Assembly: GCF_032854445.1 (NCBI RefSeq)
Contig: NC_088305.1
Coordinates: 7,011,606 to 7,075,605 of the forward strand
Reading direction: 5' to 3'
Origin: Liolophura sinensis
Lineage: Eukaryota > Mollusca > Polyplacophora > Chitonida > Chitonidae
DNA: 64,000 nt
Notes under the pieces: generated by a model
Database searches by the model: none
What the model was told of the DNA's origin: nothing
What the model saw: the letters and a program-made list of their open reading frames with translations, nothing else
Translations under genes and position numbers: made by a program
Part shown: positions 1 to 12,784 of the stretch, one piece after another
Layout: every line of letters starts with the position of its first letter
Position numbering within the stretch: the stretch's first letter is position 1

Positions 1-405
1 ACCATTTACGCTCTTTAATTAGTGTTGATCGTCCTCTCTGAAAGGTCATTCAACTCTTTAGAATTGTCTAACAGACTTAGATCGAGGCGTCGTAGCAAAC
101 ATTCGTAAACCTATCGTAAATCATGACCGGGGTTACAGGTTTGTCATTTTATAATCCCTATTTACAAACTTACCAGCCATCCACCGCCCTGTGTCACCAT
201 GTCACAGTACACAAGGAGCCTTTTCCCACTCCGAACGGAACACTCGGTACACTCCGCTCTTTGTGTGGTTGCATTTCTGTATTTCTGTACAATCGGTAGG
301 ATATACGCATTCGAGAAAATTAGTGTGATCTGGAAAAAAAATCCTAGTGTAGTATTAATTGCGATTTACATCAATACACGAAAAAGTCGAACATGGTAAT
401 ACTCT

Positions 406-3400
406 AGTATGTTTACTTGCTCAAGACGATGACCAGCTTTCTTCGTACTTCAAAGTAGAGGAGACATCGACTGTTCTATCTCGAGAATAAGACTATGACT
501 TTATCTGTGTTAGTGAAACCTGGCTTAGTTGTGAAATTTCAGATGACTTAATAAACACTGATGGATATTTTATAGAAAGAAAAGATAGGAATAGGCATGG
601 AGGAGGAGTACCTATTTACTGTAAAACATGTCTTAATGTCACTCGACGAAACGATTTGGAAAAAGAAAACAAAATGGTGTGGATCAATGTGGATTGTTAT
701 GAAAAACATGTTTTTACGGATGTCTGTTATTGCCGCCCAATCAATCTGCTAATGAACGGGAGCTCTTCATTAATAACCTAGACGATTCTATCACATCTGC
801 TTTAATAGAAAAATCCGGACGTACTATTAATTTGGGGAGATTTCAATGACAAATTATCGAATGGGGACGACTTCTACGATGAGAGTGAACTAAAAATGAG
901 TTTGTATTACTTGATCAAGGGAAAACAACCCCTTTCAACTTATCGATGAACCCACTAGGTATGCCGACGAAAGTGGTTATGTATTAGACCTAATTATTAC
1001 TGACAGTATTGGATATATAGATGACTATGGTGTGGCGGCACCACTTGCCAATATTGACCACTGTACTATCTATTATACATTACAAATCACCCGATATGAA
1101 AGACCTAAGACTTGCAAAGACATGTTTGGGACTACAAATGTGCCGTAGGTTTATGTCATCTCCTATGTGTTACGCCTTGGGATGTCATTGATGAAATCTT
1201 CCCTGACATTAACGACACAGTTTATGTTTGGAATAAATTATTCCTATCATGTTGTAACGAATGTATACCACACAAAACTATCACAATTTGCCCTCGTGAC
1301 AAACCCTGGATGACGAGTGATGTTCGTTTTAAACTACAGATCAGAAACAGATGCTTTAAAAAATTCAAACGTACCAAAAGAGAGGAAGACAAATTCCGTT
1401 TCGACATTTCTAGACGTAAAGCCAATACTGCAATACTGCGTTACTCCGCAAATTTAAAACTTAAAAATTTATCAGAAGCTCAACTAGACCAAAAACGTAC
1501 TGGTCAGTGATGAAATCTTTATTAGGCCCAAAAGCAAAGCCCCCATTTCCTCCTCTTAATCTTGATGGTAAAAAGGTGTCGAACAACAACGACAATGCGT
1601 ATGAATTCTGCAGTTTCTTTGCCTCCCATTCAATTCTACCGCAAACAGTACCAGATTTACCCCCTCTTACATACCTTACCAACTCACGACTTCTTTGCAT
1701 ACAAACTTGTGAGAAAGAGGTGACTTCTTTACTTAAAAACCTAAGTACAAGAAAAACGTCTGGATGTGATGGTATAAGTAACTTCATGCTCAAACATAGT
1801 CCTGAAAGTATTGCTCCATCTCTAACTAAACTATTTATTTTTTCTTTACAGTCTTCATGCAAATTCTTTCGTGTTAGTCCAGTATTTAAGAAAGGGGATA
1901 GACATGACATTTCAAACTATCGACCGGTATCTCTACAACCTTCGCTTTCTAAAATACTGGAGAAAGTTGTATATAAACACTTGTATGAATATTGTATCAG
2001 TAACGATCGTGTAATGCCGAACAACTCTGGATTCAAACAAGGGGACTCTACCATATATCAGTTACTGAAGATAGTACATAAAATATATCAAAGCCTTGAC
2101 ATCGGAAATGACATGTGTATGATCTTTCTTGATTTGAGTAAAGCATTTGATAAAGTTTTGCATAAAGGTTTTCTGTTTAAGTTGGAAAAATTCGGTATTG
2201 GAGATCCATTACTTTCTTGGCTGAATGACTATCCGACTGATAGAAAAATCAAGGTCTGTATTGATGGTACTGAATCAGATGCCAAACCTATTTCCTGTGG
2301 GCTACCTTAGGGTTCTGTACTAGACCCATTACTTTACTTAATATTTGTAAATGATATGATTACAAACATTGAAAGTGATATTGACATTTTTGCTGACAAG
2401 TCACAATTGGAAGAGATGAATAATTTAACTGACTCAGAGGCTAAACTAAATCGAGATCTTGATCGTTTGTCAAAATGGGCAAGTCAATGGGTTGTTAACT
2501 TTAATGTACTTAAAACTGTTTATTTGCTTATATCTTTAAAATGTAACCCGTGTCATCCTAACTGATAGTTAGACGGTGTTAACGTAAAGAGCGTTCGGTC
2601 CCACAAACACCTCGGCATTACTCTCCGATATAAATGTAAGTGGAACGAACACATTCGAGCTATAGTAAAGAAATCAAACATGACATTAAGCACTTTCTAC
2701 AGAGAAAAGAAAACTCTCACTAGAAAATGTCTTGTCACTCTCTTCCAAAGCCTAGTAAGGTCGTCAATCGAATAAGGCAATGTTCTGTACAACTGTAGCC
2801 TTAAATTGGCAAACTCTCCTGAAGCTATCCAAAGAAGCGTGGCATTACTCTGTACTGGAGGATTACGTCAGACGTCATACAATAGTTTATTAAGTGACCT
2901 CAAATGGGAATCTTTACATAATTGACGTCGATTCCATATAATTCTGCTCTTCCATAAAATTGTAAATGGACTTTCTCCGCCTTATCTAAAAAGGATAGTA
3001 GAGAGCAGAAATATCACTGATACAAACACATACAACCTTCGAAGCAGGAAAATGTCCGACTTTATAAAACTCGCATTCCGGTTATTTTTCTCCTCTTTCC
3101 TCCCCAATGCTGTCAAAGATTGGAACATTTTACCGTCTCATATCCGCAATTCTGCAGTTGGAATAATAAAACAATTTCTGTTTTCAATGCCGAATGAGAA
3201 TGGGACTTAGCGCTCTGAATGCCAATCTTTTTAAGTACAATTCAAGCAATGTTCGTGCGTGCCCGTGTTGTAATCATCTATGTGAAAATGTACTTTAGTA
3301 TATCTTTAAATGCCCCAAAAATGTCACACGAAGAAAGCATATGTTCGAACAAATTACATCAACAATATCTCCAGGCGTAAACTACACAATATGTATTCCT

Positions 3401-3844
3401 TCAAGTTCAAAATATATTTGTAATATAATATTATTTGGATCCGGTGAACTAAATCCGGATGAAAACAAAATTGTCTTAAAAACTGTGCATAAATTTATTG
3501 CAGAATCAAAGAGATTTTAAATCGATGGGCAGCATTAAAATTTCTTCTTATATTAAATGATAATGATAAATATTATTTCAGTAAGTAGTCATTATGTCCT
3601 TGCATTATAGCCTCACTTTATTACATATCGTATGATTCATTCTTTTGTGGTCATTGCATATAGTACATACATATGTGTATAGTCTATTCGGTCCATTATC
3701 TATCTGTATCATTTTCTTTCATTTATGTTTGTAACCAATTCCTTGTTTTGTCTTGTTCATAGATTATATGTTGTCGAGGAGACCCCCGAGTGGCCATTGG
3801 GCTGTGGGGAATCCTCGTTAAACAAATAAAGCATTACATTCCAT
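406..3844 (+). mobile_element. CR1/Jockey-type LINE, 5'-truncated
   Basis: Non-LTR retrotransposon with the domain order endonuclease, reverse transcriptase, C-terminal Cys-rich motif. It is flanked by a 6-bp target duplication 'tactct' (400-405 and 3845-3850). Unit B shows the uninterrupted site ('ggtaatactctccaaac' near 41842), which fixes both ends. The 3' end has a GC-rich hairpin-like segment (about 3775-3820) followed by a short tail rich in 'catt'. No ORF1 is visible, so the copy is 5'-truncated. The exact clade (CR1 versus Jockey or relatives) is not certain; no RNase H domain is seen, unlike the other LINEs in this window. Confidence 0.85.
482..3520 (+). pseudogene. LINE ORF2 (endonuclease-reverse transcriptase), broken
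   Basis: The protein would nick target DNA and copy the element RNA into it. About 490-1090 encodes an APE-type endonuclease ('ICVSETWLS', and later 'DLIITD'). 1112-1510 is linker; 1507-2310 holds RT fingers and palm ('FDKVLHKGF', then 'ISCGLP'), followed by a stop codon at 2308-2310 just before 'GSVLDPLL'. The catalytic box reads FADK at about 2388-2399 where FADD is usual. 2566-3200 is the thumb/connection ('LRSRKMSDF'); about 3205-3520 has a Cys-rich end ('CPCC...FKCP'). At least five stops or frameshifts make it nonfunctional. Confidence 0.82.
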
Positions 3845-5369
3845 TACTCTCCAAAGATCTGTACACAAGAAGTATTTGACCTGTATATCAGCCTGTGATG
3901 ATAAATTTTGGACAAAACCATAACTGGAAGATTCACTTGAATTACGCCGAATACAGTATTGTCCCTGTCGATGTTAGAACTAACAAAACTGGGCGGGCCA
4001 CTATATCTATTTCATCATCCCTTTGGAGAACTTCAAGGAGAAAAGGTAAGGGCCTCACGTTTTAGGCCTACCCACTGTACCCCTACATGTACACCTCTTA
4101 ATAAGCACCATGAAAATAATATAAGTTATACAGTTTTACAAGAAATACTTTGAAAGATAGTCTACCGAAGTTGTATTAGATCCGGGAAAAGCGTGTACAG
4201 CATAGCGACTGCGCAATGCGAAGACCGATTTTCGTTCATATATTGGCCACGTAGATGACACAAATGCACTCCCGACTGGTTTGTCTGACACCGATTGGAC
4301 ATCCACCAAATCATGGTAGTATATGTGGAGAATTTGTCACAGATTGGTAGTTAACGAGCTGTAGATTTTTATAGCCAAGTTGAGCGATGACGGCTTAGAC
4401 ACGAAGATCCATGCAGTCGGGCAAGCCGATTGTGAGTTGCACTGATGACAACAGTCTGTCACTCAATGCCGGTAAAACTAGCAATCAATTTAATCCTTTG
4501 TGTTTTATCACCAAGAAATATAAATAAGGCTTGAATTTTACTGAATGGAAACAACGATTGGTGACTCATAGAAATGCTTATTTAAAACGTGTCGTGGTTA
4601 CCGTTACGGAGGCTACTGGCGACTTCGTTCAGTTCGTGTCACAGGCTGCTGTTTCAAATAAGGATGTATTTGTGTATTCAGAGAGTGAAAATCCCGACGT
4701 CTTTTTCGTTTAGATTTTTCGGGAGATATTACTGGGCTCGGCCTCCGCCCTTTTCTTTCAGAAGGTATGGCTGAATTAGCAAGTCTCTTACTACAATAGT
4801 GTGCCCCACAATCAAGAGGCGTTTTTGACGAAATCTGGTCCACATTTTGTAAATCAGTTGCATAATAAGGCCATGTATGTAACTTTATGTAACTTTCTGC
4901 GTTGTGTTACTGCAGACGGAAGCCACACCCGAGCATGGAATAATCTAATAATTATCTGTAAAAGTATGGCGATTATTTCCTACTGTTTGTGTTGTACACA
5001 TAGAGAGACCCAAGATATCAGCAGTGACTGTAACGTCACAAGGACAGAGGTGGCTCGATCGTAGCGGAGAAGATTTTCTCATGTTTGGTGACCAAATTCT
5101 TACTTGTTATCCTTCCGTGTTCGATGTTTTAAACAATCAGTCTGGATTCATGGGACATGAGACTATCCATCTGCAGTTTGTAATGCCCAGAGCTGGAGTT
5201 CTACTTTCATTATCTGAGCCAGCGAGGCCACTGTAAGCCATATTGACACGCCAGAGTGAGTTCTCTTCTACTGGATTATTACTCATTCATATGGATTATT
5301 AATTTAGTCAAATTCGCAGGCTCAGCGCGATGTATACTCAAAATTCGATTCACCGCATGTTCCCTCTAT

Positions 5370-5609
5370 ATATTATTTATTGTTTTCATTGGTATTTTAC
5401 GTTGTATTGAGGAATATTTAACTTATAGGATGGCGAATAGCATGTAGGGTGGGAGGAAGCCGAGGGAAACACGTAGGCAGAAATTCCCACGTACAACTGA
5501 AGAGCAAGCTAGCATGAGCTGGACTTGAACTCACAGCGACCGCATTGGTGAGAGGCTTCGGAGGTTTTGCTGCATTAGCACACTAACTATTTGGTCACGG
5601 AGGTCTCCC
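5370..5609 (-). mobile_element. tRNA-derived SINE (family 1), old copy
   Basis: Read on the minus strand it starts with a tRNA-like head (GAGACCTCCGTGACC..., with a B-box-like 'gagttcaagtccagctcat') and ends with the diagnostic tail 'tattcctcaatac...aataccaat'. It is diverged from the full copies at 15073 and 44625. The same insertion is present in unit B (43891-44137), so it predates the segmental duplication. Confidence 0.75.
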
Positions 5610-6475
5610 ATGTTCCCTTTAACCAAGGCGGACTACGTCTTTCAATGGGATAGAACAAGTACTTTGGAGTTATTCCCCCCAGCTGTATCTTAAATTTAAA
5701 CCCTTATTTTGACCTCTAATTTTATGGTGCAATAAAAAGTTGGTATATTTAAGTATCATGTGAAATTACCAGTTGCAGTTATCGTGTGCTTTACAGAATG
5801 TTTCCAGTACGAAATGCGTGTTGCTTACATATTCTCAAAAGGATAACACTGACGGTTTCGTATTATTTCATATTTCAGTCGATCACAACTCCATGCATGT
5901 GAACTACCGCACTGTTCTCATGTTCCTCAAATCGAGTATAAATAAATGTTATCAGATGTACATACCGGTCCATCTGGAAACGTCGTCTTCATCGGCTTGT
6001 TCCACCAAGGGCTGAACATCGAAGTTCTTCAAAAATGTGTTATACAAAGAGCCCACAAAACCGGTGTTCAACAAAAGAAGTCCACACATAACCGACAACA
6101 TCTTGGATTGTTAGAATCTGACAGCTCTCGACCGAAGATTGTATGTTCACAAAAACTCTGCAGTGACTTTATATCTGCTTACTCAAACCGGATTCGTGAG
6201 CTGTGTTGACAGCTATTAACGTCATCACTGCACGTTACTTTTCCCGTCTGACTTGTAACTGTTAGGACATATCCTAACTTAAATATTGAGAAATAAAAAC
6301 AAACCGTTTCGTGTATTGTTTAAAAGATCTGATTAGTGACGTTACACTTTGTTGAAAACTATATCATATTGGTATCGCACACAGGAAGACCAGGGGTATT
6401 TCTTGTCTTAGGCAGGGTGTGAAGGTAAACATAGTAAACCCCAAGGTTTTCACCGTGTGGTGAAATCTTAACCAG

Positions 6476-7039
6476 GGCTTCCGCTAGCGCTCGTCATTAT
6501 CGACAATGGCGATTAAAAAATTTGCACTGTCGATAAAATCGGGGAAATGGCGAAAGTTTCTGGCGACAAAATTATTTACTCGAGAATATATACTGGCTAT
6601 TGAAGAGGTGGAAATGGCGACAGTGTGAAGGCTCGTAATGCAAATGGTCATGTGTTGTTCTTTTCTTTTCTAACAGAAATAATGGGTTGGTAAACGTCAT
6701 CACAGTTTCGTATAAACCACGTACGTTTATTTTAATTTATTTTTTTAAGCAAACATCACATCCGTTTTTCAAAATTATTTAAAAAAGAAACGGTAGCAGA
6801 GCTTCCGCTGGTGCTCGCCATTGTCGCAAATTAAGAGCAATTTTTTGAAATGGCCGTAAAATTCGAAAATATGCGAATGTTTTTGGCGATGAATTTTTTT
6901 ACTAAGAAAATGTACAGACGCTATACACAAAACACCAGGCGAAGATTTCCTAGTACTTTTCAGGCATGAGAGTTTTCTGTGGTTTTATGACAAGATTACA
7001 AGATACAGTTTTAAAGGAGGGGGTGGGGGGAAGAGCCTA
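6476..7039. repeat. Unit A-specific insert with two diverged direct repeats
   Basis: Two imperfect direct copies start at about 6476 ('agggcttccgctagcgctcg') and 6793 ('agagcttccgctggtgctcg'). Both continue through 'gcga'-rich text ending near 'attatttactcgagaa' and 'tttttttactaagaaa', with a spacing of about 320 bp. The segment is absent from unit B, where other DNA (45362-46230) occupies the same position. No open frame or family is recognised. Confidence 0.55.
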
Positions 7040-8130
7040 GTTCGGCAAAATAGAACGTGATGTTTCTGGTACAGTTGGTGATATGTGACACGATCACCTG
7101 ATCGACCCCATATTCTGTCTTCATTCTACAAGATTTAAAAGTGTATTAGTGAAAGTGTTTGTGCTTTTTGTTTTATGTCAATAACAGTGTTTATACGGTG
7201 AAGAAAAAGATGGACTGAAATATTCCATGCATAAGGGCGTTCAACAGACAACAATTAAAAGACTGTACATCTTAAAATACTGCTATCTACAGCTATAACG
7301 TTTTTCCCCCACTATCTTGCTGGCCGCTGTCGTATAATTGAAAGATTATTGAGTACGGCCTAAAACACCAATCAAATAAATTAACAAGTCGACAGTAATA
7401 AATGTCTTAAAGCGGCGACACGGATCTCTACTGAAACAGAGACCAAACACTGGGTATGAAGACTGCTGGGAGACGTGAAACGTAATGGAATTTTGTAATG
7501 TAAACCTCATATACGCCTTGATCAAAACCCTTATACAGTGCACTGGGACTAAACGTACCCCGTGCCTTCAGGATCCCGGTTAAGCGAAACCAGATATACA
7601 CGCTGACGCACTCGACGTACGTCTACACCAAATGAAGGAGTCGGCTTAAGCCAGATTACATCTATACATTCACGTATACGTAACAAAAGCCTCACAGCAA
7701 GGTCAGCGATGAAATATCAAACCCAGTGTGTTTGCAGGTCGGAGTGTAAAATTTCTTGAGACGTAACGTGAACTTATTTATGGTCATGTGGACTTTAGAG
7801 CATACACTAGAAGAACGCTTAAAATGAGTCTGACATGTGTTTGCCATGTGTGTGACATGTGTGATGTATTTGGGGCCTGCACAAACTTTTTTCACCTATA
7901 TAAAGTGACAAGTATGTTTTTGTATATATGTTCCAGTGGCGTTGAATTTAAATCGCGTGAGAATTTGTAGAACAGAGGGCAGTACATGTTTATATTAAAC
8001 TGGATTAGTCAGAGAAAAATGCGTCAACTTAACGAATGTTTCATGAATTGTAATAATAATAATAAATTCACTGTGGTATTTGCGTTTGGTGTGATTGGTT
8101 TTCTATATATTCCAGATCCGTACGGATTGT
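7040..8130. repeat. Segmental duplication, unit A, block 2
   Basis: Diverged copy of 46230-47160 in the same orientation; landmarks are 'gacacgatcacctga' (7088 and 46273), 'aaacactgggtatgaagactgctgg' (near 7445 and 46629) and 'ccagtggcgttgaatttaaat' (near 7932 and 46907). It contains a SINE tail relic at 7316-7383. Short open frames such as 7788-7970 are shared but interrupted differently, and no protein family is recognised. Confidence 0.8.
7316..7383 (+). mobile_element. SINE family 1, 3' tail fragment
   Basis: Text such as 'gctggccgctgtcgtataa' and 'aaaacaccaatcaaataaat' matches only the last 70 bases of the full SINE copies. Unit B has the same fragment at 46497-46566, so truncation or decay predates the duplication. 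Confidence 0.7.
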
Positions 8131-9289
8131 TCTGTAATGTGCCGAAGTCATTATTTCTTGCACATAGTTTCGTGTTGAGACTAGTAATCGTTCATTGTCT
8201 TGGATGGTCTCACCTTGTTGTGGACAGATAATATTTAACTGCTCCGAGGCTTGCTTTTAGTTATTTTCTAGATTTAGAACCAGAATGCTCATTCTAATTT
8301 TTTTTACCAAAATAACACAGAACCACCGAGTACTACATAGGTACTTTACAACCGCTTCCTTGTGAAGACTGGTCATTCTAATATCTTATGTAAATACTAT
8401 ATAACCACCTTCATGCTACTACAAATCGACGCTGGTGCTGGTCATTGTTATAGCCTATATTTATACATATATCATAGAACCACCATATGACTGTTTTAAA
8501 AAACAGAAAATAAGCCCCGTGCATGTGTGACAAAATTCATAAATGATTTTTTTGTTAATTATTTTCAGTCAAGAATTGTCCAATCTTCAGTCAAACTTTG
8601 AATAGATTAAAATACATACAATTTTTATTGTGTAAAATTTTGAAAAAAATATAACGTTCCATAAAAGCGGAGTATCTTTATTGTATCTTTACATTCCTGA
8701 GCAATAGGACCCTGGTGTGCAATTAGGACTGCTGTTTTTCTTAACATATGCATACACTGTATATATGGTCCACACTGCAGAGGTCTTCACAAGGAGTTGT
8801 GTACAGATTATAGACAAATGTGTGCAGGATGCACCTTCATAATTATTGGGAATTAAGAAAACACTACTACAATAAGCTATACATTTTGTCAATTCCGACG
8901 TGAAGCCAAGATCTAACTATCCAGAGTTGGATTAGAATCAGTATGAATGACAAATAATCAAAGGATGAAGAACGTTTGATGGAAGACTTTGGGTCCCTTA
9001 ACAGTGCGAGAATGTGTGTTATACTCAGTATACTCAAAGTAGTGACTGGTTACGGTAGACCTATATTTTTGTATTTGAACATCGATCTCGAAATAACTAG
9101 TCGGTTTGAAAACTCTTTGGAAACATTTTTGTGTGATTATATAAACACAGTAGAGTCTTTCCTACGAAGTGTTTAACTGATCACCAACGATATTGGGCCT
9201 TACATCTTACATGACTGTGCGCTTACAACTTAACTGCAATGCGTCATACCTTGTGTCACAAGAGGAAACGCATAGGTGATAAATAAGTT
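8131..9289. other. No gene recognised
   Basis: AT-rich non-repetitive sequence with short unsupported open frames (such as 8689-8892 and 8976-9176). Not matched in unit B, where an I-type LINE begins at the equivalent position (47162). Confidence 0.5.
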
Positions 9290-9529
9290 TTCGGCGCTGT
9301 CGCCAAGGTGGTTATCGCACCAGCGTGGCGCCATGACCCAGGAGCCTCTCACAAATGTGGTCGCCGTGAGTTCAAGTCCAGCTCAGAGCGGATTCCTCTC
9401 CGGCCGTAGCCTACGTGGGGAGGTCTGCTAGTAACCTGTGAATGGTTGCGATTTGCTTCCGTCATAATGCTGGCCGCCGTTGATATAAAATAATCTTGAG
9501 TATGGCTTGAAACACCAATCAAATAAAAA
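9290..9529 (+). mobile_element. tRNA-derived SINE (family 1)
   Basis: Contains the family order: a tRNA-like head (degraded at its first bases), 'cccaggagcctctcacaaatg', the B-box-like 'gagttcaagtccagctca', the body 'cctctccggccgta', then the tail 'ataatgctggccgccgttg' and 'aaacaccaatcaaataaa'. About 85 to 90 percent similar by eye to the copy at 44625-44887. No clean target duplication was found. Confidence 0.8.
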
Positions 9530-10429
9530 AGTTTGGCGTTACTTTCAAATAGTGTGACACACTGAGTTAAGAAGAAATTTTGAGAACATTTATGTAGACT
9601 GAATAAAACTGAATTTATTGCGTATTATTATTTGACTTTGTCTGATTTGTGTTTTACGTCCTACTCAAGAGTGTTTCACTAATGGTAGGCCCATCCTGTG
9701 CTCTATTATTACATGGCGAATTTAACATCGTTAAAGCACACATGAAAAAGAACTCCAAAATGAAGGTTATGGTTTTAAGGGAAAAGTTATGAAAAAAAAA
9801 ACAAATTTTTTTATTCTTTTTTGTCGCATATGTTATATCTTTTAATAACCTCTCCATTGTCTGCACATTTTCCGTCGATAGCTGGAAACTTTCGGAAAAA
9901 ACGTCATTGACGAATTTATTAAGAACGTGAGATCAGCTTTGCGTACACTCACCCAACCCCCACCTCTAATTGGGACTCTTTTTTTTCCACACACATTTGT
10001 TTGACAGTTATCATTGTTGACCTCACCACTGCAGTTTACTTTATTTCTGGACTGAAATCTGGGTCATTATTAAATTGTAGTGTAAAGCCAATTTTACGTC
10101 CCAAAGAAGAAAGCTGTGGCGCTTTTTGTACTTTTATGTCTTAGGACACAACCCATGCTGCATACTGAGAGATAAAAACCAACCGTTTCACAGAAAGCTT
10201 AGTAGGCCCCCTGCCTACATACATATCAAGTATGCCCTACCTGACCGGCTGCAACAAAACACAGGAAAGGAAATGCTGCCAAATTTCAGCAGCCGTAGGA
10301 AAACGTGTCACTTTAAAAACAAGGATATCAAACGTATACAATAAATTAGCTCCCTCTATAATTATGTCTGAAATACATGCTACAATAATGAGCTGATCAC
10401 TAACGATAGTTAGGTTAACTTCGGGATAA
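9530..10429. other. No gene recognised
   Basis: AT-rich sequence. Open frames at 9654-9866 (-) and 10126-10344 (+) have no recognisable domain and low-complexity composition. Confidence 0.45.
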
Positions 10430-10936
10430 CTAGCAGAAAAGCAGGATATGCAGGGTTGAAATAATCATGGAGATCAGGAAATTAGAAGGTATTCCCAAGG
10501 CACACCCGGCTGAAAAGGTATACCCGGCCACCCGTCTTGCCAGCTGATTTTGTGCTTCCCACCTTTGAGCAGTAGCAAGAGAGAAATGTAACAACACCAG
10601 AACTGATAGCTCTATTCGATTATGCCCAAGCCACCTGGATGTGTGTGTGGCATGGATGGAGACAAGGTGGGAACAATCAGAGACTAGAGTGCGTTCCATT
10701 TGGACAAACAATGATGTGGAAGGTTGAAACCACAGAATAAACCACCGGGCATGGCGAGCAAGTGCAATCGGTGAGACTAGTGTCAGAGGGGAAGCTGACC
10801 AAGGTTCAGCGTAAGGCCACCAGAGATGACCAGTCGAAGATCCTTGTGTTATGGAGAAATTATTTAGACGGCATCATCACTGCCGACCAACTGCTGACAC
10901 ACGTCTCAGGAGTAAACGGCCCTGTAAGGGACTAAG
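10430..10936 (+). other. Unassigned coding-like relic
   Basis: GC content and codon-like periodicity are higher than in the neighbouring DNA. From about 10771 to the stop at 10936 one plus-strand frame reads without a stop through a charged stretch ('KLTKVQRKATRDDQSKIL', then 'LWRNYLDGIITADQLLTHV'). Upstream, another frame contains 'TPELIALFDYAQATW'. It may be the wreck of a transposon gene. I do not recognise the family, and a chance open frame is possible. Confidence 0.25.
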
Positions 10937-12784
10937 ATAAGAATCAGTATATTATCCTGTACTAAATAATAAACTGTTATCAGGGTGTATTTATCATCTC
11001 AGTCGATGTTTGTTATTTGTATACAGTTTGTTGGAGAAATATACATGTATGAAAATATTTCTGGTGCATAACATAAACTGCCAATGTATGATGAGTATCT
11101 TGTATTAAATACATGTTATCATGGTGTGTTTTTGAAGTAGGACAAATATATATGTACATTAGTATGAAAATATTTTTGATGCTGGAATAAAAATGTGCTT
11201 TAGTCTTCAGAACCAAACCGTACGTGGCTCAAACCAGATACATATATTTGTAAATCTGTATTTCATTGAAAATAAAATCAGTACATAAACGCACATGTCA
11301 ATTTCTTCTCTATCTGATTTTTTCTTCATGCTTGGCGAGCTGAAGTAAAGGGAGATAACTTGTTATCTACTTACAGAACTCCGCTTCCGAGGCTACTCGC
11401 TGTCGCTAGTCTGAGCGGTAGAAGTGGAGCTTTCCTGAAATATAGATTTCAAAAACGAAGTACAAGTTCTCAATATAAACAAAAACAGATTAAAGGGAAC
11501 CAGTAATCCAAAATACCCAATACATAACCTATATTGTTAGGCTAGCCTATATTGTTTGCCTTAGAAAGAAGACGATTCGACCTAATGTTTTAGACGATTT
11601 GACTTAGACGGGTTTGCTGTTAGACGATATGACCTGTATTCGGAATGTATTTTTTATGATATATGATACGCCTGGGTATCAAAAAATAAGTGACCAAAAA
11701 TTGGATTTTATGAGAATTTATATATTTACGCTCTATCATTTCTAGGATTTCCTGTTTTTCGTACAAATAAATCATTCTCCACCGTGAATTATGACACTGA
11801 CATTAATATTTCGCCTCTGTTGGAACATTGTCCGAAACGATATCCATTTTCGGCCAATTGCATGTAAACCGTGTCATTCACAGGTAGGTCTATTATATAT
11901 TTCCATAACATTGGAGTCCACGATCAAAATTCATCATATTTCCATGATTTCATTATCTTTCAAAAATGTCCACTTGTAACTTAATTCCTGTTTGGCGGCT
12001 AGCGTTCAGCTACAGGTTTACTACTTCCAGCATGTGTACAAATTGCGCGCGTTAAGCTTACACTACACCTAAGCAGTTGGGAGACACGTTCAGGTTTACT
12101 TCGGCGCAGATGATTTGTACCTTGTTCAGGCATCGACTTCTGCGATCGGTTGATCCTTAGCATTCATAAAAAGTATTCTAAGCGTTAAATACACCAAACA
12201 CTACATAGCGTACATTAAGATATAAACACTCATTTTATACAAAAAAAATAATAATAATAAAAGCGCTATTTGAGGGTATTTTGTTTTAATGCAACTAGCC
12301 CCAGCGTGGAGCAGTCACATTCCCTGCTGGTTGGAGTAGCACCCCCGCTTTTAGCCAATAAAACACAGACTAGTCCATGCTAAGGTACATGGACGAGGTC
12401 ATGACCCTATATTTTCAGAAACCAAGAAAAGTCCTGAGGTTACGAGCGACACAAAAATGCCTGCACATTTTTAGTTCGCCTATATTAAGTACAGGTGTAG
12501 CTTATGTGTAACCCTGAGCGTTGGCGTCGAATAATAGAGAAAGCATTTATAAACAAAATGTTAGGGGCGGTATCTACGTTTCCACACATGTAGAGCACAA
12601 TAGCACGAGGGGGGGGGGGGGGGGGGTATTCAATCGTTTATTGGATTTAACATAGTATATAGTGTATATTAGAATCACTGTTAGGCAAAATGCTAGAGTT
12701 GGTATCTGAACAGGTATTGCATGTATTGAACTGAGGTGTTACTTGCATATAAAGCACAATGATGTGGTGGGGGAGGAGGGGAGG
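10937..12784. other. No gene recognised; contains a G tract
   Basis: Mostly AT-rich sequence with no match in unit B. It includes 'aaagggagataactt' near 11347, a motif I associate with mollusc DNA (recollection only), and an 18-base G run at 12609-12626. Confidence 0.5.
12609..12626 (+). repeat. Poly-G tract (18 G)
   Basis: Uninterrupted run of 18 guanines. Runs of this length are often length-variable and can fold into G-quadruplexes. No functional context is visible. Confidence 0.9.

Larger units (their letters stand above)
1..6475. repeat. Segmental duplication, unit A, block 1
   Basis: This stretch is a diverged copy of 41451-45361 in the same orientation. Matching landmarks include the text around 'cgtcgtagcaaacattcgta' (near 90 and 41536), the block starting 'aaagatctgtacac' near 3852 (partner near 41850), and 'ttcatgggacat' near 5147 (partner near 43724). 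Unit A has a LINE at 406-3844 that is absent from unit B; unit B has a SINE at 44625-44887 that is absent here. Several short open frames are shared (for example near 3959-4153 and 4531-4713), but frameshifts and stops differ between the copies and I recognise no protein, so I do not call a gene. Confidence 0.85.

Noticed and set aside
3959-4153. Possible host exon shared with 41898-42131
   Set aside because: Peptides are partly similar between units, but the frames are interrupted differently and no family or consistent splice sites support coding.
4531-4860. Possible host gene shared with 43135-43520
   Set aside because: Similarity reflects segmental duplication; indels do not preserve frame.
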